From: Pseudomonas sp. RC10
GTDB taxonomy: Bacteria > Pseudomonadota > Gammaproteobacteria > Pseudomonadales > Pseudomonadaceae
NCBI RefSeq assembly: GCF_038397775.1
Contig: NZ_CP151650.1
Span: 3,968,001-4,032,000, forward strand
Direction of reading: 5' to 3'
DNA length: 64,000 nucleotides
Below, piece by piece: positions 44,290-53,333 of the stretch; positions within the stretch are counted from its first letter, which is position 1, and each line of letters opens with the position of its first letter. A program made the translations under genes and the position numbers. The notes below the pieces were generated by a model. The model saw only the letters and a list, made by a program, of their open reading frames with translations. It was not told the origin of the DNA and did not search any database.

Positions 44290-44703
44290 ATGGCCAGCAA
44301 AGAACAGATTTCGGCGTTTATCGCGCAGGAGTTTCCGCAGACGCGGATCGTGGTCGAGGCGGTTGGGGAGAAGACCGCGACGGTTTCTCAGGCGGTCGAT
44401 GATTCGGACTTGCGGCCCGGTGGGACGGTGTCGGGGCCGACGTTGATGGCGGTGGCGGATGTGGCGCTGTACGTCGCGGTGTTGGGGGCGATTGGCATCG
44501 TGCCGTTGGCGGTGACCACCAGTTTGACGATCAATTTCCTGCGTAAACCCGAGGCCGGACGCCGGATCGTGGCCGAGTGTCAGTTGCTGAAGGTCGGCAA
44601 GACCCTCGCCATTGGTGAGGTGTCGCTGTATTCCGAGGGACTACCGGACGCAGTCGCCCATGTGGTCGGGACCTACGCGATCCCGCCCAAACGTCCGGCC
44701 TGA
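44290..44703 (+). CDS. Hotdog-fold thioesterase (PaaI-like)
   Basis: 137 residues. The hotdog core is GGTVSGPTLMAVADVALYVAVLG with its Asp as the probable catalytic residue, followed by LAVTTSLTINFLRKPE, the usual second strand. Hydrolyses acyl-CoA thioesters in the cytoplasm; chain specificity unknown. Converges with the TonB receptor gene (19 bases apart). Confidence 0.82.
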   Translation: MASKEQISAFIAQEFPQTRIVVEAVGEKTATVSQAVDDSDLRPGGTVSGPTLMAVADVALYVAVLGAIGIVPLAVTTSLTINFLRKPEAGRRIVAECQLLKVGKTLAIGEVSLYSEGLPDAVAHVVGTYAIPPKRPA

Positions 44704-44722
44704 GCCGTTACACGACTGCCGT

Positions 44723-47179
44723 TCAGAACTTCCAGCGAGCGTTGATCACCGCGTTGCGCGGGTCGCCATAGGACCCCGAGTTGAACGTGCCCAGCCCGTC
44801 GTAATACTTCTTGTCGAACAGGTTGTTCACGTTCAAACCCACGCTCAGGTGCGAATCGACTTCATAGTTGGCCAGCAACCCGACCACGCCAAACGGACGT
44901 TGATGAGCCTTGGCGCCGAAGTCTTCGTTGACCGCGTAAATGTCGCTCTGCCAGGTCATGTTGCCGCCCACTGTCAGCTTGTTCAGCTCGCCCGGCAGGC
45001 GATAGGTGGTGCCGAGTTTGAACAGGTTCATCGGTTGGTTGGTTTCGACGCGATTGTCATCCTTGTCTTGGGATTCGCGGTAGGTGTAGCCGCCGATGAC
45101 GTTCCACCCCGGCAGCACTTCGCCGGAGATTTCCGTCTCGATGCCCCGCGTGGTGGTGCCGCTGATGGCCTCATACACCTCACGGCCGTCTTCGCCAGTG
45201 TCGACGAATTGCGGCGTGTTCTTCTGCTTCACCTCGAACAGCGCAACGCTCGCGTTCAGCGCGCCGTCGTAGAACGAGCCCTTGAGGCCCACCTCGTAGT
45301 TGTCGCCTTCCAGCGGTTTGAGCGAGGTGTTGCTTGCCGTTTTGTAGAACGTCTGCGGCAGGAAGATGCTGGTCCAGCTGGCGTAGACCGAGTAGGTGTC
45401 GTTCAGGTCGTAGATGACGCCCGCGTACGGCGTGACCACGCCCGTCTTTTTGGTGCGGTCACGGCTGGTGGATTCGCCGGTGAAGTCGTCGCTGCTGTCG
45501 TCCTTTTCCGTCCACGAACTGACCCGCGTGCCGAGGATCACCGACAGCGCATCCGTCGGTTTCAAGCGCACGGCCCCGTAGACGCCGTTCTGGCTCAGGC
45601 GCGTCAGGTTCTCACCGGTTTTGCCCAAGTGCGGCTTGCCACCGGGGTTGCCATCGTAGGTATAAATATTGTCGACCGAGGGCGTTGCACGCTCATAGTC
45701 CGGGTAGTTGAGGTGGGTGTACGCCACGTTGGCGCCGAACACCAGCTCATGCTCGCGGCCACCCAGTTCAAACGGTCCGGTCACGTACAGGTCGCCGTTG
45801 TCCTGGGTCTGGTAGCTGTCCAGCCGGTTGACGTACATGCGCACGCCCCCGCCGGTTTCGAAATCCGGCGCACCGGCACTGGCCGAGCCGACCACGCCGT
45901 GGCGGTAGCCGTACTGATGGGTGTAGGCGGCTTTGAGGGTCCAGTCGTTGGCGAGTTTCTGTTCCAGCACGGTGCTGAAGTTGTACTGCGTGTTGTCCAG
46001 GTAGCTCCATTTCGCGCCGGGGTTGAACGAACGGGAAAAATGGGTCGCGGTGCCGTTGCTGTTGAACAACGGGATGTGGCCGAAGCTGACGCCGTCGGAG
46101 TCGTTGTTCTGGTAATCGAGGCTGAAGCGCAGCAGCGTGTCTTCGCTCAGGTCCACGTCCACCGCGCCGTACATCACGCGTTTCTCGGTCTTGTACGCGT
46201 CGATGAAAGAACCGGCGGTTTGATACACGCTGACCAGCCGCCCCCGCACGTTGCCGCTGTCGGTCAACGGCCCCGCCACATCGGCCTCGGCGCGGTAGCG
46301 GTCCCAGGCACCGGCCTCGCCGTACACATAGCCCTGAAACTCTGAGGTCGGGCGTTTGCGAATCAGGTTCAGCGTCGCCGACGGTGTGCCCGCTCCGCTC
46401 AACAGGCCGGTCGCGCCGCGCACGACTTCCACGCGGTCGTAAATCGCCATGTCCGCGAGGGTGCTGGTGTACTGCTGGGATTCGTTGGCGGTCTGGGAAG
46501 GAATGCCGTCGTATTCGAAGTTCTGAATCTGGAAGCCGCGCGAGTAAAAGGTGTAGCGATCACTGTCGCGGTGGTTGCTGGACAGGCCCGGCGTGAACTT
46601 GACCACGTCGTCCAGCGACGCCAAGTGGTGATCGGTCATGACCTGACGCGGGATCACGGTGACCGACTGCGGCGTCTCTTTCAGCGACAGCCCCATCTTG
46701 GTCGCGGTGCTGGTCTGACGCGGGGTGTAGGTGCCGGTGTTCTCGGTGGTCTCATCGATTCCCGCGCCGACGACGCTGGTGGCGCCGAGTTGCAGGGCCG
46801 CGGTTTTCTCGGCGCGGTACAGCACGTAAACGCCTTGGGCACCGGGGGTGGCGATCAGGTCCGAGCCCGCGAGCAACGCCGCAAACCCCTGTTCGACGCT
46901 GTAGGTGCCGTTGAGTCCGGCGCTTTGCTGGCCATCGGTCAAACCCGCCTGAAACGACAACACCACCCCCGCTTCATTGGCGAACCGCCCCAACACCGCG
47001 CCCAGCGACCCCGGTGCGATGGCGTAGTTTTTCTGCACGCTGGCCGCCTGCGCGTACGCCCCACCCAGCAAGATTGGCTCCAGCCACGCGAGCGAAGCCC
47101 CGAGCACAGCGAGTCTCAAGGTGTTGCGCGGCGTGAAGGCAAAGGGATTTCGGCTGGCGGGTTTTGACGGGGTGCGCAT
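44723..47179 (-). CDS. TonB-dependent siderophore receptor with signalling domain
   Basis: 818 residues from ATG 47179 with AGGAG upstream; the frame extending to 47464 is not used. A signal peptide is followed by an STN signalling domain (residues about 46-125, NYAIAPGSLGAVLGRFANEAG), the plug (KETPQSVTVIPRQVM, DRVEVVRGATGLLSGAG), and a 22-strand barrel ending in VINARWKF. Transports a ferric siderophore and signals to FecR/FecI. Ferrioxamine or hydroxamate type is a guess only. Its partners are the next two genes on this strand. Confidence 0.92.
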   Translation of the reverse strand: MRTPSKPASRNPFAFTPRNTLRLAVLGASLAWLEPILLGGAYAQAASVQKNYAIAPGSLGAVLGRFANEAGVVLSFQAGLTDGQQSAGLNGTYSVEQGFAALLAGSDLIATPGAQGVYVLYRAEKTAALQLGATSVVGAGIDETTENTGTYTPRQTSTATKMGLSLKETPQSVTVIPRQVMTDHHLASLDDVVKFTPGLSSNHRDSDRYTFYSRGFQIQNFEYDGIPSQTANESQQYTSTLADMAIYDRVEVVRGATGLLSGAGTPSATLNLIRKRPTSEFQGYVYGEAGAWDRYRAEADVAGPLTDSGNVRGRLVSVYQTAGSFIDAYKTEKRVMYGAVDVDLSEDTLLRFSLDYQNNDSDGVSFGHIPLFNSNGTATHFSRSFNPGAKWSYLDNTQYNFSTVLEQKLANDWTLKAAYTHQYGYRHGVVGSASAGAPDFETGGGVRMYVNRLDSYQTQDNGDLYVTGPFELGGREHELVFGANVAYTHLNYPDYERATPSVDNIYTYDGNPGGKPHLGKTGENLTRLSQNGVYGAVRLKPTDALSVILGTRVSSWTEKDDSSDDFTGESTSRDRTKKTGVVTPYAGVIYDLNDTYSVYASWTSIFLPQTFYKTASNTSLKPLEGDNYEVGLKGSFYDGALNASVALFEVKQKNTPQFVDTGEDGREVYEAISGTTTRGIETEISGEVLPGWNVIGGYTYRESQDKDDNRVETNQPMNLFKLGTTYRLPGELNKLTVGGNMTWQSDIYAVNEDFGAKAHQRPFGVVGLLANYEVDSHLSVGLNVNNLFDKKYYDGLGTFNSGSYGDPRNAVINARWKF

Positions 47180-47273
47180 GCGTGCTCCTGATGCCCTGCT
47201 CGGGCGTTGTAAGGGTTTCTTACAAGGAGTCGCGCGAGCCTGCGCAAATCGACAATGCCACCCTGAAAATAAA

Positions 47274-48260
47274 TTATGCAGAGGCTGGATGCCCCACCAA
47301 CCGCGTCCAGAAATCGGTGTAGCGCACCACCTTGACCGGCAGCGAGCGGGCAATCGCTGAAAGCGCCAGATCGATGTCATCGAGCGGATAGGAACCCGAG
47401 ACCCGAAGGTGCGCGATCTCTGGCGCGCAACCGAGGTATCCGCTGCGGTAGCGCTGCAATTCACCGATGAGACGGTCGAGCCGCCAGCCGTCGACCACGA
47501 GTCGCCCGCTGATCCACGTGTCAGCCAGAGGGTCCAGCGGATGACGGTCGAACAGCGTGCGGGCGTTGAAGCTCACGGCCTGGCCGCTGTCGATGATCGT
47601 CTGCTCCCCCGGCGCGCCTTCAGGGCGAACCGCGACCGCATGCTGAAACACGCCCAACTGCGTGACGCCGTCCTGCTGCCGCACGCTGAAACGGGTGCCC
47701 AGTGCCTGCATCTCACCCTGTGCGCTGCGCACGATGAAGGGTCGGGCATCCTTGGCGGTCTGGACGAAAATTTCGCCCTCACGCAGCAGGATCAATCGGG
47801 CCTCGGCGTTGAACACAATGTCCACGGCGCTGGCCGTGTTCAGGACAAGGGTGCTGCCATCGGCCAACGTGCGGGTCAGGCGCTCGCCAGTGCTGGTGCG
47901 CAGGTCGGCGAGCAACACGGGCGCTTCACGATACCCCGCCCAGCCAAGCGCGCTAAAACCGACACCCAGCGCAACCGTTTTGAGCACGCCACGTCGCCCG
48001 AATGAAGCGCGACCTGCGCGATCCAGCACCTGATAACCCAGCGCACCCTTGGCGTTGCCCAGTTGCGCCTGCAACAGCGCGACCCGCTGCCAGGCCCAAG
48101 GGTGCAAGGGGTTTTCGTCGTGCCAGCTCTGGAACTGGCGCTGCATCGTGGCGTCACCAGGCGTGGCCCCCATTCGCGCAAACCAGTGGGCCGCTGCGCT
48201 CAGGGCCTGATGTTCGGGGGAACGGTTCAAGCGCCGTGTTCCAGCTGGAACAGCAGACAA
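47274..48260 (-). CDS. FecR-family anti-sigma/sigma-regulator
   Basis: 328 residues. N-terminal DUF4880-like region (AAAHWFARMGATP, WHDENPLHPWAWQRV) meets the sigma factor in the cytoplasm; a single membrane segment lies at TVALGVGFSALGWAG; the periplasmic FecR domain (LRTSTGERLTRTLADGSTLVLN) contacts the receptor STN domain. The frame overlaps the FecI gene end by 34 bases, tighter than usual, so translation is probably coupled. Confidence 0.9.
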   Translation of the reverse strand: MSAVPAGTRRLNRSPEHQALSAAAHWFARMGATPGDATMQRQFQSWHDENPLHPWAWQRVALLQAQLGNAKGALGYQVLDRAGRASFGRRGVLKTVALGVGFSALGWAGYREAPVLLADLRTSTGERLTRTLADGSTLVLNTASAVDIVFNAEARLILLREGEIFVQTAKDARPFIVRSAQGEMQALGTRFSVRQQDGVTQLGVFQHAVAVRPEGAPGEQTIIDSGQAVSFNARTLFDRHPLDPLADTWISGRLVVDGWRLDRLIGELQRYRSGYLGCAPEIAHLRVSGSYPLDDIDLALSAIARSLPVKVVRYTDFWTRLVGHPASA

Positions 48261-48763
48261 TGTTCAGTAGCGCGGGCGATGTATTTGGTCACCGAACTCA
48301 CCGACACGCCCAGTTGCTCGGCAATGTCCTTGTAACCCAGGCCCTGCAACTGCGAGAGCAGGAACGCTTCTTTCACCCGCTTGCCCAACCCGCTGAGCAT
48401 CGCGTCCAGCGCGTGCAGGGTTTCCAGCAGCATCAGGCGTTCTTCCGGGGCGACGGCGTAACGTTCAGGCTGTTCAGCGAGGACGTGCAGATAGGCCTCT
48501 TCCACCGATCGACGCCGAAAACTGTCGACCATGACCCGTCGGGCGATGGTCACCAGAAAGTGTCGGGGTTCGATCAGTTCATGGGTGATCGGTTGGTTGC
48601 GGTCCGCCAGCAGCACGCGCATGAACGTGTCTTGCGCCATATCGGCGGCCTGATGGGAACAGCCCAGACGACCCCGTAGCCAATTCACCAGCCAGCCGTG
48701 ATGAGCGCCATACAGCGTCGCGACGCCCTGATGGGGGTGGGATGAGGAAGAAGAAACGGCCAT
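48227..48763 (-). CDS. ECF sigma factor, FecI type
   Basis: 178 residues from ATG 48763 (MAVSSSSSHPHQGVATLYG). Region 2 is HHGWLVNWLRGRLGCSHQAADMAQDTFMRVLL; region 4 is LQGLGYKDIAEQLGVSVSSVTKYIARA. It would direct RNA polymerase to the receptor gene on siderophore signalling. The longer open frame to 48964 runs into the palindromic repeats and is rejected. A Fur-like element lies 15 bases before the start. Confidence 0.9.
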   Translation of the reverse strand: MAVSSSSSHPHQGVATLYGAHHGWLVNWLRGRLGCSHQAADMAQDTFMRVLLADRNQPITHELIEPRHFLVTIARRVMVDSFRRRSVEEAYLHVLAEQPERYAVAPEERLMLLETLHALDAMLSGLGKRVKEAFLLSQLQGLGYKDIAEQLGVSVSSVTKYIARATEHCLLFQLEHGA

Positions 48764-48777
48764 GGTGAGAAACACAA

Positions 48778-48800
48778 GCAAATAGGAATGGTTCGCAATA
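48778..48800 (-). promoter_or_regulatory. Possible Fur site before fecI-type gene
   Basis: GCAAATAGGAATGGTTCGCA resembles the AAT/ATT-rich Fur boxes that precede fecI genes of pseudomonads (GCAAAT-N-AAT-NATT-GCA pattern), but only part of the 19-base consensus is met. Position, 15 bases upstream of the ATG, is right for iron repression. Confidence 0.35.
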
Positions 48801-48830
48801 TATTTCAAACGGAAACATTCGGCAACGTGC

Positions 48831-48943
48831 GTTCGCCATCGCGGCCGTCGTTCCTCCGGCAGCTCCCACAGGGTGGATGCAGTCCACACATCCCGGGGCA
48901 AACCCAAATCCCGTGGGAGACGCCGGAGGAACGACGGCAGCGA
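48831..48943. repeat. Palindromic unit, copy 1
   Basis: About 113 bases. Ends form a perfect 17-bp inverted repeat: GCCGTCGTTCCTCCGGC (48844-48860) and GCCGGAGGAACGACGGC (48922-48938). Inside are AGCTCCCACAGGGTGGATGC and CAGTCCACACATCCCGG. Duplicated at 49041. Confidence 0.8.
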
Positions 48944-49040
48944 CAGCGCCCGCAAGACCGGCACTCATCCCAAGTGCTCGCCACCTACGGCACGGTGAGC
49001 CGAAACGTACTGCCCACACCCTGCTCGCTGCTGACAGTCC

Positions 49041-49152
49041 GTTCGCCATCGCGGCCGTCGTCCCTCCGGCAGCTCTCACAGGGTGGATGCAGTCCACACA
49101 TCCCGGGACAAACCCAATCCCGTGGAAGACGCCGGAGGAACGACGGCAGCGA
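49041..49152. repeat. Palindromic unit, copy 2
   Basis: Same orientation and about 90 percent identical to the unit at 48831 by eye, with one mismatch in the terminal stem (49054-49070 and 49131-49147). The two copies are about 97 bases apart in the 476-base gap (48764-49239) between the FecI and hydrolase genes; no gene lies there. Confidence 0.8.
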
Positions 49153-49239
49153 ATAGGCGCTGTCTGACACACCCCTTCCGCGACTGTCGTAACCTCCAGA
49201 ACCTCCCGCAGCGTTTGGCGGTGTGACGGGATTAAATCA

Positions 49240-49962
49240 TCAACCCCACAACGTCCGACCAAAGAAGGTCAAGGTCCGGTCCCACGCCAGTTGCGCCCAG
49301 ACCGGGTCGTACTGGGTGCCGGGAATCCGGCCATGGCCCACGGCGGTTTCGTTGGTGAACGCGTGATGAGCGAGGTAGCGATGGAATTCGAGTTCGACCC
49401 CGCCGTCGCCGAGTTTCTTTTCCAGTTCGTCCACGGTTTCGATCGCGAAGAACTCGTCCTGCGTCGCCCAGTGCGCCTGAACCGGCACCTTGATGGCGTT
49501 CGGATCAAGGTATTCCAGCGGCGGGAACCCGTAGAACACCACGCCCGCCGACAACTCGGGAATGAAGTTCAAGGACAGGAAGGTCAGCGCGCCGCCCATG
49601 CAGAAACCGGTCACGCCGACTTTTTGCGCATGACCTTTCAGGTATTGCACCGCACCGCGAATGTCCTGAGTGGCGGCATCGGCGAAGTCGAGTTTGCTCA
49701 TCAGGTGATGGGCCTCCTCTTCCTCGACCGTGGCTTCGCCGCGATACAGGTCCGGCACCAGCGCCAGATAACCTGCGGCTGCCAGACGGTCGGCGACGCC
49801 ACGGATCTGATCGTTGAGGCCCCACCATTCCTGGATCACCACGATGGCCGGCGCGCCTTCGGTTTTCTCAGGGGTGGCCAGATAGCCGCTGACGTCTTTG
49901 CCGTCAGGGCGTTTGAAGGTAATGGTTTTGCCTGTTGCGGGTTGTGCGATGGATTGCGTCAC
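49240..49962 (-). CDS. Dienelactone hydrolase family protein
   Basis: 240 residues. Alpha/beta-hydrolase with the Cys nucleophile in GFCMGGALTF, the acid in the ATQDEFF region and the His in HAFTNE; VIQEWWGLNDQI is the conserved early loop. Such enzymes open dienelactones or cleave related esters. The neighbourhood has no aromatic-degradation genes, so the substrate is open. Confidence 0.88.
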   Translation of the reverse strand: MTQSIAQPATGKTITFKRPDGKDVSGYLATPEKTEGAPAIVVIQEWWGLNDQIRGVADRLAAAGYLALVPDLYRGEATVEEEEAHHLMSKLDFADAATQDIRGAVQYLKGHAQKVGVTGFCMGGALTFLSLNFIPELSAGVVFYGFPPLEYLDPNAIKVPVQAHWATQDEFFAIETVDELEKKLGDGGVELEFHRYLAHHAFTNETAVGHGRIPGTQYDPVWAQLAWDRTLTFFGRTLWG

Positions 49963-50123
49963 GTGTATCTCCCGGGCGTTTTAGGTGTCTGAGACGCTGA
50001 CCTTGGGCATCCTCGGACAGCAGAGCCCTCTGTTCTACGACACTTGCACGCGCCTGAAAAGGACAAATAACGGCCATTGCATGAAAGTTGCCATCAAATG
50101 GCAGAAATGAGCGATGTCAAGGC

Positions 50124-50663
50124 TCAGCCGTTTTGCAGATCGGAGTTGATCGAGGTCCCGCAGAGGTCGGTCAGGGAAGCGTCGCGGTCTCGGGCGCGCT
50201 CGGCATCACGCATGTCCCGCAGTTGCTTTTGCAGCGTCGGCACCGACGGCGAATAAAGGAAACCGAACGACACGCTGTTGCGTCGGCCCTTCACCGCGTG
50301 GTGCATCAGGTGGGCTTGATAGAGACGGCGCAGGTAGCGATTGCGCGGTTGCGGCCGCATGGGCCAGTGCCGATGGACGATGCCGTCGTGCACCAGCATG
50401 TAGATCAGGCCGAACGCCGCGACACCGGCCCCCACCCATTGCAGCGGGTCGTAGCCGTTAATGCCCAGGACAATCAAGCCGACTGCCGCCATGCCCAGCG
50501 CCAGCAAGTAGAGGTCGTTGGTTTCCAGTGCGCCGAGGTGTTCTTCGTGGTGGGAACGGTGCAGAAACCAGCCCCAGCCGTGCATCACGTACTTATGAGC
50601 CAGAAAGCCGACACCCTCCATGGCGACCAGGGTGCAGAGGAAAATCGCGAAGTTGAGGATCAT
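50124..50663 (-). CDS. CrtZ-like membrane hydroxylase (sterol desaturase superfamily)
   Basis: 179 residues from ATG 50663 (MILNFAIFLCTLVAMEG); the start lacks a strong ribosome-binding site, and the frame opens further up to 50717. Four His clusters hold the di-iron site: HKYVMH, HRSHHEEH, HDGIVHRH and HLMHH. Order and spacing match beta-carotene 3-hydroxylase. No other carotenoid gene (crtE, crtB, crtI, crtY) is in the window, so the substrate is uncertain. Several hydrophobic helices place it in the inner membrane. Confidence 0.8.
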   Translation of the reverse strand: MILNFAIFLCTLVAMEGVGFLAHKYVMHGWGWFLHRSHHEEHLGALETNDLYLLALGMAAVGLIVLGINGYDPLQWVGAGVAAFGLIYMLVHDGIVHRHWPMRPQPRNRYLRRLYQAHLMHHAVKGRRNSVSFGFLYSPSVPTLQKQLRDMRDAERARDRDASLTDLCGTSINSDLQNG

Positions 50664-51156
50664 GGGGATGGCGTGGTCACGGGCTGGTGGACATCGAGGT
50701 GCAGCATACCGGGGCACGCGGGAAAATCAAAAGCGGGCAGGCGAACGGAGGTCACGGCGCCGCACGGGATTCCCTGTGGGAGCGAATTCATTCGCGAAAG
50801 AGGGCATGGCCGATGGAGATGCGTCGGCTGTACCGGCCGTTCGCGAATGAATTCGCTCCCACAGGGGTTTACGTGTTTAGCCTGTTCGGGTGGAGTTGGC
50901 CCGGATTTGATGTCAGCAGCCGCAGAGGTGTTTCTGCCGGTCCAAATGGTCAGAAGATCTGCGTCAGCTGCAAAGCCATCGTCAGCACGCCAAGGCCCAC
51001 CCGTTTCACGTCTCAGCCGAAGATTTCACTCACAACGTTTGCTTTCCTGACCGAGCGATGTAAAAAATGGCCCCATGGGTGGGCGGAAATCTGGCCCACT
51101 GTATTAATGCCGGTCATCGACACCCGCTGGCCAGCATCGCTTTCAAGGAATTCAGA
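50664..51156. other. 493-base gap, REPIN and promoter region only
   Basis: Between the divergent CrtZ-like and ppnN genes. A REPIN lies at 50773-50866. The final part before ppnN is unremarkable and no gene is supported. Confidence 0.4.
50773..50866. repeat. REPIN, CCTGTGGGAGCGAATTCATT type
   Basis: CCTGTGGGAGCGAATTCATT and AATGAATTCGCTCCCACAGG are exact inverted ends. Confidence 0.88.
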
Positions 51157-52530
51157 ATGGCTCCAAGACATGTAATCAACGCTTCGGTCAGTCCTAAAGG
51201 TAGCCTGGAGACGCTGTCACAACGTGAAGTGCAACAGCTCAGCGCCGCAGGTTCCGGCAGCATCTACAATCTCTTCCGCCAGTGCGCCCTGGCCATCCTC
51301 AACACCGGCGCCCATGTCGATAACGCCAAAACCATCCTCGAAGCCTACAAAGACTTCGAAGTCCGCATTCATCAACAGGACCGGGGCGTGCGCCTCGAAT
51401 TGCTGAACGCCCCTGCCGACGCCTTCGTCGATGGCGAGATGATCGCCAGTACCCGGGAAATGCTGTTCAGCGCCCTGCGCGACATCGTCTACACCGAGAG
51501 TGAACTGGACAGCCAGCGCATCGACCTCAGCTCGTCCCAAGGCATCACCGACTACGTCTTTCACCTGCTGCGCAACGCCCGCACCCTGCGTCCGGGCGTC
51601 GAGCCGAAGATGGTGGTCTGCTGGGGCGGCCACTCGATCAACACCGAAGAATACAAATACACCAAGAAAGTCGGCCACGAACTGGGCCTGCGCAAGCTGG
51701 ACATCTGCACCGGCTGCGGCCCTGGCGTGATGAAAGGCCCGATGAAAGGCGCGACCATCGCCCACGCCAAACAGCGCATCAACGGCGGCCGCTACCTGGG
51801 CCTGACCGAGCCCGGCATCATTGCCGCCGAGGCGCCGAACCCCATCGTCAACGAGCTGGTGATCCTGCCGGACATCGAGAAACGCCTCGAAGCCTTCGTG
51901 CGCGTGGGTCACGGCATCATCATCTTCCCGGGCGGTGCCGGTACGGCGGAGGAATTCCTTTATCTGCTGGGCATCCTGATGCACCCGGACAACCAGGGCC
52001 TGCCGTTCCCGGTGATCCTGACCGGGCCGAAAAGCACCGCGCCGTACCTGGAGCAGTTGCACGCATTCGTCAGCGCGACCCTGGGCGAAGAGGCACACAA
52101 GCATTACACGATCATCATCGACGACCCGGCGGAAGTTGCCCGGCAGATGACCGAAGGCCTGAAAGCCGTGCGCCAGTTCCGTCGTGAACGGGCCGACGCG
52201 TTCCACTTCAACTGGCTGCTGAAGATCGAAGAAAGCTTCCAGCGTCCCTTCGACCCGACCCACGCCAACATGGCGAGCCTGCAACTGCGCCGTGACCTGC
52301 CACCCCATGAACTGGCGGCCAACCTGCGCCGTGCGTTTTCCGGGATCGTGGCGGGCAACGTCAAGGACAAGGGCATCCGCTTGATCGAAGAGCACGGGCC
52401 TTACGAGATTCACGGCGACGCCGAGGTCATGCAGCCGCTGGACAAATTGCTGCAAGCCTTCGTCGAACAGCACCGGATGAAATTGCCGGGCGGCGCGGCG
52501 TACGTGCCGTGTTATCGCGTGGTGTCTTGA
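51157..52530 (+). CDS. ppnN: Nucleotide 5'-monophosphate nucleosidase PpnN (YgdH)
   Basis: 457 residues, close to E. coli PpnN (454). AAGGA precedes ATG 51157. An N-terminal domain (residues 1-130) leads into the Rossmann core with CTGCGPGVMKGPMKGA and the LOG-family PGGAGTAEE motif, followed by the C-terminal PpnN domain. It splits purine nucleotides to base and ribose 5-phosphate and, in E. coli, is modulated by (p)ppGpp. A housekeeping gene that marks core genome on this side of the effector. Confidence 0.93.
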   Translation: MAPRHVINASVSPKGSLETLSQREVQQLSAAGSGSIYNLFRQCALAILNTGAHVDNAKTILEAYKDFEVRIHQQDRGVRLELLNAPADAFVDGEMIASTREMLFSALRDIVYTESELDSQRIDLSSSQGITDYVFHLLRNARTLRPGVEPKMVVCWGGHSINTEEYKYTKKVGHELGLRKLDICTGCGPGVMKGPMKGATIAHAKQRINGGRYLGLTEPGIIAAEAPNPIVNELVILPDIEKRLEAFVRVGHGIIIFPGGAGTAEEFLYLLGILMHPDNQGLPFPVILTGPKSTAPYLEQLHAFVSATLGEEAHKHYTIIIDDPAEVARQMTEGLKAVRQFRRERADAFHFNWLLKIEESFQRPFDPTHANMASLQLRRDLPPHELAANLRRAFSGIVAGNVKDKGIRLIEEHGPYEIHGDAEVMQPLDKLLQAFVEQHRMKLPGGAAYVPCYRVVS

Positions 52531-52540
52531 GGCACACAAC

Positions 52541-52630
52541 CCTGTAGGAGCGCGCTTGCCCGCGAAAGGGGTGAGCCTGCGACACATTTACGCGCTGACA
52601 CACCGTCATCGCGGGCAAGCGCGCTCCTAC
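52541..52630. repeat. REPIN, GTAGGAGCGCGCTTGCCCGCG type
   Basis: GTAGGAGCGCGCTTGCCCGC opposed by GCGGGCAAGCGCGCTCCTAC. Fourth sub-type in the window; found between ppnN and the GNAT gene. Confidence 0.88.
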
Positions 52631-52661
52631 CCTTCAACTCTCTGGACTCCAACGGTTCCTC

Positions 52662-53255
52662 ATGATCCACATCCGCCCCATGACGCCCGAAGATTTCGAA
52701 CGCTTCTGGCCCACCTTTCAGGCCGTGGTCCAGGCGCAGGAAACCTACGCCTACGACCCCGCCACGACCTACGAACAAGCCCTGCACCTCTGGCTCGACT
52801 ACCCGCTGCACAGCCTCATCGCCGAGGAAGACGGCGTGTTGCTCGGCAGCTATTACCTCAAGGCCAACGCCGCCGGCCCTGGCAGCCATGTGTGCAACTG
52901 CGGTTACATGGTCACGCCTGAGGCCCGTGGCAAAGGCGTCGCCCGACTGATGTGCGAACATTCCCAGCAACTGGCGGTGGACAGCGGTTTCTCGGCGATG
53001 CAGTTCAACTCGGTGGTCGCCACCAACGAGGTCGCAGTCGCGCTGTGGGGCAAACTGGGGTTCGAGACCGTTGGCCGCCTGCCCCGCGCCTATCGTCACG
53101 CCCGCCTCGGACTGGTCGACTGTCTGGTGATGTACAAATGGCTGGCCGACATGCCTGCGTCCCGCAAAGCCAAAAGCCCGCTGCTGATCGGCCGCAAGAA
53201 CATCGAGTCCGTCGTTTCACGCCCGCGACGCAAGGCCCCTGACGCGCCCGCCTGA
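52662..53255 (+). CDS. GNAT-family N-acetyltransferase
   Basis: 197 residues. MIHIRPMTPEDFERFWPTF opens the domain; the acetyl-CoA loop is TPEARGKGVARLM near residue 90; NEVAVALWGKLGFETVG is the final strand-helix. A basic tail follows (ASRKAKSPLL, RPRRKAPD). Substrate unknown. It ends 16 bases before the Hrp box, so it is the left border of the effector locus. Confidence 0.85.
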   Translation: MIHIRPMTPEDFERFWPTFQAVVQAQETYAYDPATTYEQALHLWLDYPLHSLIAEEDGVLLGSYYLKANAAGPGSHVCNCGYMVTPEARGKGVARLMCEHSQQLAVDSGFSAMQFNSVVATNEVAVALWGKLGFETVGRLPRAYRHARLGLVDCLVMYKWLADMPASRKAKSPLLIGRKNIESVVSRPRRKAPDAPA

Positions 53256-53270
53256 TTTTTTCGATCGGCG

Positions 53271-53298
53271 GGAACCACTCGCCGTCTGACGCCACTCA
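53271..53298 (+). promoter_or_regulatory. Hrp box (HrpL-dependent promoter) of the AvrE-family gene
   Basis: GGAACC (53271-53276), a 15-base spacer and CCACTCA (53292-53298) match the HrpL consensus GGAACC-N15/16-CCACNNA exactly. It is 35 bases before the preferred start (53334). HrpL is the ECF sigma factor that turns on type III secretion genes in plant-associated Pseudomonas, so transcription is expected only when the Hrp regulon is on. Confidence 0.88.
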
Positions 53299-53333
53299 GT
53301 CCGCACAGTACCCACTGCATGGACGGCGTCAGC

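Noticed and set aside
48764..49262. Open frames through the palindromic repeats with repeated FAPGCVDCIHP-like peptides
   Set aside because: The peptide repetition comes from the duplicated DNA unit, not from a repeat protein; no start signal.
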